DNA of 11,184 nucleotides from an uncultured Bacilli bacterium (GTDB taxonomy: Bacteria; Bacillota_I; Bacilli_A; RF39; UBA660). The DNA lies in the NCBI GenBank assembly GCA_934086815.1, contig CAKOIM010000029.1, forward strand, positions 1-11,184, given 5' to 3'. The first letter of the stretch is position 1. Each line of letters starts with the position of its first letter. This document shows, piece by piece, positions 6,643 through 11,184 of the stretch. The position numbers were made by a program, and so were the translations under genes. The notes beneath the pieces are model-generated. The model did no database searches, was not told the origin of the DNA, and saw nothing but the letters and a program-made list of their open reading frames with translations.

Positions 6643-8877
6643 ATGGCTAAAAAGAAAAAATCTAAAGAAAGTAATAACTCTAGTTATAGCGTAGAATTAA
6701 CTGGTCTTATTTTAATATTAATTGGTATTATTGGTTTTGGTTTTGGTTTTATTGGTACCTCAATCAAAAAGTTTGCTATGTTTTTAACTGGAACATGGTG
6801 GATTTTTATTTTAATTGCTTTAATCTGGACAGGTATATATATGCTTTATAAAAGAAAGATGCCTAAATTTAATAGTCCAAAGCTAATAGGAATATATATT
6901 TTAGTAATGATTGTTTTAGTAGCTAGTCATTTTGAATTTTTAAATATAACAGATAGTCCAAAAGAAATAATATTAGAAACTTATAATAATTACATGGAAA
7001 GAATAAAATCCATTACTACAAGTAATGCTTTAGAAACATCTGGAACTACTTCAATTGTTATCGGCGGAGGTTTTATCGGAGCAATTTTTATAACAATTTT
7101 ATCTATATCGTTTGGTAAAACTGGAACAATAGTAATTTTATGTTTACTAGGAATATTTGCATCAATATTAACGTTTAATATAAATTTATCTAATATTTTA
7201 GGTAAAGTACTTAACTTATTTAAATTTAAGAAAAAAGAAAAAACTTTTAAGGAAGAAAAAGACGAAGTTATTATTAATAATGGTAATGAAATAAAAGAAC
7301 AATCTGTAACTAAGCCATTAGAAAAAGAAAAAATTATTATTACATCAATGGATGAGCTTAAAACTAAACCAAGTGTTGATGAGTATCAAGAAAGAAAACA
7401 AGAAAGAATTGAAAGTGATGAAGATAAACAATATATATTACCAAAGTTTAGTGAAATATTTGATCCCATAAAGGTCAAAAAAACTAATTCAACTGACTTT
7501 ACTAAAAGTAATAAAGAAATATTAGAAAGAGTTTTAAATGACTTTGGAATTAGTGCTAAAGTTGTAGAAATACACATTGGACCCGCGGTAACAGAATATG
7601 AATTAACAGTATCTGCGGGAACAAAGGTAAATAAAATAGTCAACATTGATAAAGAAATTGCTCTTGCCCTAGCAGCTAAAGATGTTATCATAAGAGCGCC
7701 TATTCCTGGAAAAAGCACTATCGGAATTGAAATACCAAATCCAAGTATTTCAAGTGTAACTTTAAGAGAAGTTTTAGAAAGTCCTCAAAACTTAAAAAGT
7801 GATGCTAAAATATGTGCAGCTTTAGGTAAAGATATAATGGGTGTATCAACAGTATTTGATTTAACTAAAATGCCCCACCTTTTAGTAGCCGGTTCTACTG
7901 GCTCTGGTAAATCAGTATGTATAAATGGGATAATTGCATCTATTCTTATGCGTTATAAACCCAATGAAGTAAAATTAGTTTTAGTCGACCCTAAAAAAGT
8001 TGAACTTACAAATTACAATGGTATTCCTCACCTTTTATGTCCTGTTGTAAGCGATCCTAAAAAAGCTAGTTTAACTCTTCAAAGAGTAGTAACAGAAATG
8101 GATCATAGATTTCAAATATTTAGTGATAATGAAGTAAAAAATATAACTGGTTATAACGAGATGATTGAAAAAAGCAATAAAAAGAATCCAAATAAAATGC
8201 AAAACAAAATGCCTTACATCGTTGTAATAATAGATGAACTTGCAGATTTAATGCTTGTTGCTTCTAAAGAAGTTGAAGACTCAATTACACGTATTACTCA
8301 ACTTGCAAGAGCTGCAGGTATTCACTTAATTGTAGCAACCCAAAGACCATCAACAGATGTCATCACTGGTTTAATTAAAAATAATATTCCATCAAGAATT
8401 GCTTTTGCAGTAGCATCGCAAATAGATTCCAGAACAATACTTGACCAAAGAGGAGCTGAAAGACTACTTGGAAAAGGTGACATGTTATACTTCCCTATGG
8501 GAGAAAGTAATCCAACAAGAATACAAGGTTGTTTTGTAAACGATGATGAAATAAAAAGATTAATAGATTATTGTAAAAATCAAGGCGCAGCAAAATATGA
8601 CGCTAACTTTGAAAATATAAAGGAAAATGCTTCAGCAGCAACATCATCAAGCGGTACGGATAACCCCGATGATGAATCATATAATGATGTTGTGGAATTT
8701 GCCATTCAAACTGGAAAAATTAGTGCTTCATTAATACAAAGAAGATTTAGATGGGGATATAATAGAGCAGCAAGAATGATGGACTTATTAGAAGAAAGAG
8801 GAATTGTCGGACCACAATGTGGTTCTAAACCAAGAGAGGTTTTAGTCAAACTAGAAAAAAATCAAGAAGATGAATAA
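6643..8877 (+). CDS. ftsK: DNA translocase FtsK/SpoIIIE
   Basis: This is a septal, ATP-driven double-stranded DNA pump that clears chromosomal DNA from the closing division or sporulation septum. The 744-residue protein has about four N-terminal membrane helices between residues 18 and 180 and a charged linker at about 190-285. The alpha/beta motor follows, with Walker A GSTGSGKSV (417-425), Walker B VVIIDELADLM (527-537) and QRPSTDVITG (567-576). The C-terminal gamma winged helix (about 677-736) includes SASLIQRRFRWGYNRAAR, which reads the KOPS/SRS orientation sequences; a Trp replaces the usual Ile in RFRIGYNRAAR. The start at ATG 6643 is preferred over ATG 6631 because GGTGA lies 5 nt upstream and the promoter start point falls near 6633. 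FtsK and SpoIIIE cannot be separated by sequence alone. The divergent cotJ operon and the absence of another copy here leave both roles open. Confidence 0.96.
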   Translation: MAKKKKSKESNNSSYSVELTGLILILIGIIGFGFGFIGTSIKKFAMFLTGTWWIFILIALIWTGIYMLYKRKMPKFNSPKLIGIYILVMIVLVASHFEFLNITDSPKEIILETYNNYMERIKSITTSNALETSGTTSIVIGGGFIGAIFITILSISFGKTGTIVILCLLGIFASILTFNINLSNILGKVLNLFKFKKKEKTFKEEKDEVIINNGNEIKEQSVTKPLEKEKIIITSMDELKTKPSVDEYQERKQERIESDEDKQYILPKFSEIFDPIKVKKTNSTDFTKSNKEILERVLNDFGISAKVVEIHIGPAVTEYELTVSAGTKVNKIVNIDKEIALALAAKDVIIRAPIPGKSTIGIEIPNPSISSVTLREVLESPQNLKSDAKICAALGKDIMGVSTVFDLTKMPHLLVAGSTGSGKSVCINGIIASILMRYKPNEVKLVLVDPKKVELTNYNGIPHLLCPVVSDPKKASLTLQRVVTEMDHRFQIFSDNEVKNITGYNEMIEKSNKKNPNKMQNKMPYIVVIIDELADLMLVASKEVEDSITRITQLARAAGIHLIVATQRPSTDVITGLIKNNIPSRIAFAVASQIDSRTILDQRGAERLLGKGDMLYFPMGESNPTRIQGCFVNDDEIKRLIDYCKNQGAAKYDANFENIKENASAATSSSGTDNPDDESYNDVVEFAIQTGKISASLIQRRFRWGYNRAARMMDLLEERGIVGPQCGSKPREVLVKLEKNQEDE

Positions 8878-8936
8878 AAATATATTTAAAAAATATAATA
8901 TTTATGTTAATATATAAAAAGAAGGTAGGTGCTAAA

Positions 8937-9506
8937 ATGGCAGATAAAAAAGATACAAAAAAAGAAGTAACAGCAAAAGATAAAAGTTTGAAAGATTTTT
9001 TCACTTCCAAAAATATTATTATAATTATTACAATATTTATATGTTTAATTATTATAGGAATTTTTATATTTAATATACAAAAGAATAAAGAAACAAATGA
9101 ATTAACAAAAAGTTATTTGCTTGAAAGCGGTGCGGTAAGTTTGGAAATTAAAAACTTAGATGAAGTTAATCAAATATTAACCGAAGCTCCAACAGAATAT
9201 TTTATTCTTATTACTTATTTAAATGATGAAAAAAACAATGAATTAGAAACTGGTTTAAAACCAATAATAGATAAATACAAATTAAACGATTCATTTTATT
9301 ATTTAAATATAGATAATATAAAAGATGAAGATAATTACTTAACAAGATTAAATAATACTTTTAATACTGATAAAATTAAAAAAGTACCTATTATACTTTA
9401 TTATAGAGATGGTAAAATTGTAGACACTGTTTCAAGATATGATGATAATACTATTAATGCTAGTGATTTTCAAAAGTTATTAGATATTTATGAAATTGAC
9501 CAATAG
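8937..9506 (+). CDS. Membrane-anchored thioredoxin-fold protein without CXXC
   Basis: This 189-residue protein has a lysine-rich cytoplasmic N-terminus, one membrane helix at about 26-47 and an extracytoplasmic domain at about 70-189. That domain has a thioredoxin-like order: a helix (NLDEVNQIL), a strand ending EYFILITYL, a helix (LKPIIDKY), a strand (FYYLNID), and a valine-proline followed by a strand (KKVPIILYYRDGKIVD, Pro at 151) at the cis-proline position. No cysteine occurs in the soluble domain; the only Cys is in the membrane helix. A redox role is therefore unlikely, and a scaffold or binding role is more plausible. It recalls bacteriocin-transport accessory/thioredoxin-like proteins. 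The start is ATG 8937, behind AAGGTAGGTG (8923-8932 region). An upstream ATG at 8904 lacks an RBS. It sits 59 nt after ftsK and 26 nt before trmL, probably read with both in part. Function unknown. Confidence 0.75.
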   Translation: MADKKDTKKEVTAKDKSLKDFFTSKNIIIIITIFICLIIIGIFIFNIQKNKETNELTKSYLLESGAVSLEIKNLDEVNQILTEAPTEYFILITYLNDEKNNELETGLKPIIDKYKLNDSFYYLNIDNIKDEDNYLTRLNNTFNTDKIKKVPIILYYRDGKIVDTVSRYDDNTINASDFQKLLDIYEIDQ

Positions 9507-9517
9507 TGGTCTTTTTT
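9498..9517 (+). terminator. Weak intrinsic terminator overlapping the stop codon of the thioredoxin-fold gene
   Basis: GACCA (9498-9502) pairs with TGGTC (9507-9511) around a 4-nt loop at 9503-9506 that holds most of the TAG stop codon, followed by six T residues (9512-9517). The stem is only 5 bp, so termination is probably partial and trmL would be expressed by readthrough. Confidence 0.45.
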
Positions 9518-9532
9518 AAAGGATGTGATTTT

Positions 9533-10048
9533 ATGTTAAATGTAGTTTTATTTGAACCAGAAATACCTCAAAATACAGGAAATATAATGCGGACTTGCGT
9601 AGCCACGAATACTACTCTTCACTTAATTAAACCGCTTGGATTTAATGTTGATGATAAAACTTTAAAAAGATGCGGAGTTAATTATATTGATAAGTTAAAA
9701 TGGTATGTATATGAAAATTATGATGAGTTTTTAGAAAAAAATAAAGATGGTAAATTTTATTTTTTAACTAGATATGGGCATAAGCCCCACTCTAGTTTTG
9801 ATTATAGTAAAGATGAAAACATATACTTTGTATTTGGTAAAGAATCTACGGGTATTCCAAAAAGTATTTTAAAGCCTCATTTAGATACTTGTATGCGTAT
9901 GCCAATGAGTGAAAATGTTAGATCTCTAAATCTTTCCAATACCGTAGCTATAATGTTATATGAAGCATTAAGACAAAGAAATTATGATAATCTATTATTT
10001 GATGAGCCACATAAAAGTAAAACCGAAATAGAAGATTATACCATGTAA
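9533..10048 (+). CDS. trmL: tRNA (cytidine(34)-2'-O)-methyltransferase TrmL
   Basis: TrmL is a SPOUT-fold methyltransferase that uses S-adenosylmethionine to 2'-O-methylate the wobble nucleotide of certain tRNA-Leu species. The 171-residue length is typical of this minimal family, which has no extra RNA-binding domain. Visible motifs are PEIPQNTGNIMRTC (9-22), the trefoil-knot motifs FGKESTGIP (102-110) and MPMSENVRSLNLSNTVAI (123-140), and the closing helix AIMLYEALRQ. ATG 9533 is chosen because the protein opens MLNVVLFEPEIPQNTGN as in the family and AAAGGA (9518-9523) precedes it. The GTG at 9506 overlaps the previous stop codon and has no RBS. No promoter fits in the 26-nt gap, so transcription must come from upstream. 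A strong terminator follows the stop codon immediately. Confidence 0.95.
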   Translation: MLNVVLFEPEIPQNTGNIMRTCVATNTTLHLIKPLGFNVDDKTLKRCGVNYIDKLKWYVYENYDEFLEKNKDGKFYFLTRYGHKPHSSFDYSKDENIYFVFGKESTGIPKSILKPHLDTCMRMPMSENVRSLNLSNTVAIMLYEALRQRNYDNLLFDEPHKSKTEIEDYTM

Positions 10049-10074
10049 AAAGGAACCACGCAAGGTTCCTTTTT
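10047..10074 (+). terminator. Strong, probably bidirectional terminator between trmL and the FN3/glycine-rich gene
   Basis: AAAAAGGAACC (10047-10057) and GGTTCCTTTTT (10064-10074) form a perfect 11-bp stem with a 6-nt loop. The arms supply both the A-tract and the U-tract in either direction, as expected between convergent genes whose stop codons are at 10046-10048 (plus) and 10095-10093 (minus). The trmL stop codon overlaps the first arm. Confidence 0.9.
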
Positions 10075-10092
10075 ACTATATTTTTATTGAAT

Positions 10093-11184
10093 TTATCTAC
10101 TTATAAAAGTTATAAAGACTGCACCTGGTTCGCCGGAATTTCCGGATTCATCTCCAGATCCTCCAGACCCGCCATTACCATAGTTGCCTTTTGTAGAACC
10201 TCCGCTAGAATTAGAAGCTAAAGATCCCGCAGAATCTCCAGCTGTACCAGAAGATTTTTTTGTACCGTTGTATGCATAAGCATATCCACCAGTTCCACCT
10301 GTACCTCCAGCAATTGATAATAATTCACCAAACTTAGTTATTCCACCAGCATTACCACTATCTCCTCGTGCCGATGCTGACATTTGTGAAGACGAAGAAT
10401 CTCTTCTTCCACCAGTTCCGCCTTGTCCAATTGTAATAATATAATTTTCATTTTCATTTAATACTTTTGTAAAATTTTCACCAGATCCTCCACCAGAGCC
10501 TCCAGATGCACTTGCGGAAGTTAGCATAGCATAAGATTTGGCATAGGCACCGCCTCCGCCGCCGCCTCCGCCACCGTGCATTTCAATTTTATATTGACCA
10601 GTCACAGGAACAACAAACGTTCCATCATTAATAAATTCCCAGTATTTTGTCATTACTTCCGTCTTAGCACCAATAGAATAAACACTACTTTCTCTGCCAT
10701 TATTATCTTTTACTTTTACTTTTAGATAAAATGTTGTCTCATCAGTTAAATCATCAAAGGTATAACTGCTACTGTTACTTTCTACATAGTTACTCCCATC
10801 ATCTTTGGAATAATAATACTTTACTACATTACCTGTACCATTATTACTAGTAACATTTAAAGTAACACTTTTGAAAGTCACACTGGAAGTCACATTTGTA
10901 ATACTTGGCAATACATATTCATCTGTTGTTACACTTGTTTCATAAACATTTGACATTCTTCCTTGGGTATCTGCCACTTTTACTTTAATTATATAAGTTG
11001 TTTTTTCATTTAAACCAGTAAATGTATATGTATTTATTCCTTCTACATATGTTCCATTATTTATTGAATAATAATATTTAGCCACTTCATTTGTTCCTTT
11101 TGTTCCTGTTGCGGTTAAACTTATTTGATTATATTTTGTCGTAGCATTTACACTTGCAACTGTTGGTAAAATATAAGTCTCTGT
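10093..11184 (-). CDS. Partial gene: fibronectin-III-like repeats plus glycine-rich C-terminal domain (putative surface or tail-fibre-type protein)
   Basis: The frame is open to the right window edge, so the N-terminus is missing; 363 residues are visible. A GTG at 11085 is internal, because the 33 upstream codons continue the same repeat. Two FN3-like repeats with a period of about 86 residues share the pattern (E/D)xY(I/V)LP(T/S) at their start, KYYYS in the middle, then YTF-x(2)-L-x-(E/D)-(K/E)-TT-(Y/F) and KVKV-x-D-x(2)-GR. They cover about residues 1-87 and 88-177. A short strand region (TFVVPVTGQYKIEMH) leads into a roughly 150-residue domain dominated by Gly and Ser, with nine consecutive Gly at 204-212, repeated G-x-GG motifs and a terminal GEPGAVFITFISR. 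Glycine-rich domains of this sort occur in phage tail fibres and bacterial surface proteins. No sortase signal or transmembrane anchor is seen at the C-terminus. The gene is less AT-rich than its neighbours. Adhesion or structural function is inferred; the ligand is unknown. Confidence 0.8.
   Translation of the reverse strand, partial: TETYILPTVASVNATTKYNQISLTATGTKGTNEVAKYYYSINNGTYVEGINTYTFTGLNEKTTYIIKVKVADTQGRMSNVYETSVTTDEYVLPSITNVTSSVTFKSVTLNVTSNNGTGNVVKYYYSKDDGSNYVESNSSSYTFDDLTDETTFYLKVKVKDNNGRESSVYSIGAKTEVMTKYWEFINDGTFVVPVTGQYKIEMHGGGGGGGGGAYAKSYAMLTSASASGGSGGGSGENFTKVLNENENYIITIGQGGTGGRRDSSSSQMSASARGDSGNAGGITKFGELLSIAGGTGGTGGYAYAYNGTKKSSGTAGDSAGSLASNSSGGSTKGNYGNGGSGGSGDESGNSGEPGAVFITFISR

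Noticed and set aside
7386..7718. 110-codon open frame on the minus strand inside ftsK
   Set aside because: It is antisense to the conserved FtsK motor region, with no RBS and no recognisable domain.
8881..8897. Terminator after ftsK
   Set aside because: TATATTT/AAATATA is an all-AT 7-bp stem without a U-tract; unlikely to be functional.

Overview
The window is AT-rich, densely packed DNA from a low-GC Bacillota. TGG is the only Trp codon I see, and TAA, TAG and TGA all end genes, so the standard bacterial code applies rather than the mycoplasma code. A cotJ spore-coat operon, an FtsK/SpoIIIE translocase and a TagO-type wall-polymer enzyme point to an endospore-forming or formerly spore-forming lineage. 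An uncultured gut Bacilli/Erysipelotrichia/RF39-like lineage would fit the composition and gene style, but that placement is inference.

Left edge (1-130): a perfect 15-bp GC-rich tandem repeat cut by the window edge, with a good minus-strand promoter beside it firing into the repeat. Then comes a tightly packed minus-strand operon (131-5485), in transcription order: TagO/WecA-type GlcNAc-1-phosphate transferase, an O-antigen ligase/polymerase-like membrane protein, a DUF975 + CmpB-like fusion membrane protein, and an LCP-family protein. The genes overlap or are 1-16 nt apart. The set has initiation on undecaprenyl phosphate, a polymerase/ligase candidate and a wall ligase, but no glycosyltransferase and no recognisable flippase.

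Centre (5525-6556): a second minus-strand operon with a fused CotJA-CotJB gene and CotJC (manganese-catalase fold, all five metal ligands present). It ends in a hairpin terminator that includes the cotJC stop codon. A sporulation-sigma-like -10 element lies upstream.

Right of centre (6598-10074): divergent plus-strand genes for FtsK/SpoIIIE, a membrane-anchored thioredoxin-fold protein without catalytic cysteines, and TrmL, closed by a strong, probably bidirectional terminator. Convergent to these, a minus-strand gene enters from the right edge. It encodes fibronectin-III-like repeats followed by a long glycine-rich domain, is less AT-rich than its neighbours, and looks like a surface or tail-fibre-type adhesin. 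Its N-terminus lies outside the window.

Several start codons can be refined from ribosome binding sites and promoter positions; the starts given here are often shorter than the longest open frame. Apparent leaders are very short. I see no tRNA, rRNA, CRISPR array or transposase. I see no clearly new system; the most interesting items are the repeat/promoter pair at the left edge, the minimal wall-polymer operon with its fused membrane protein, the CotJA-CotJB fusion and the glycine-rich surface protein.
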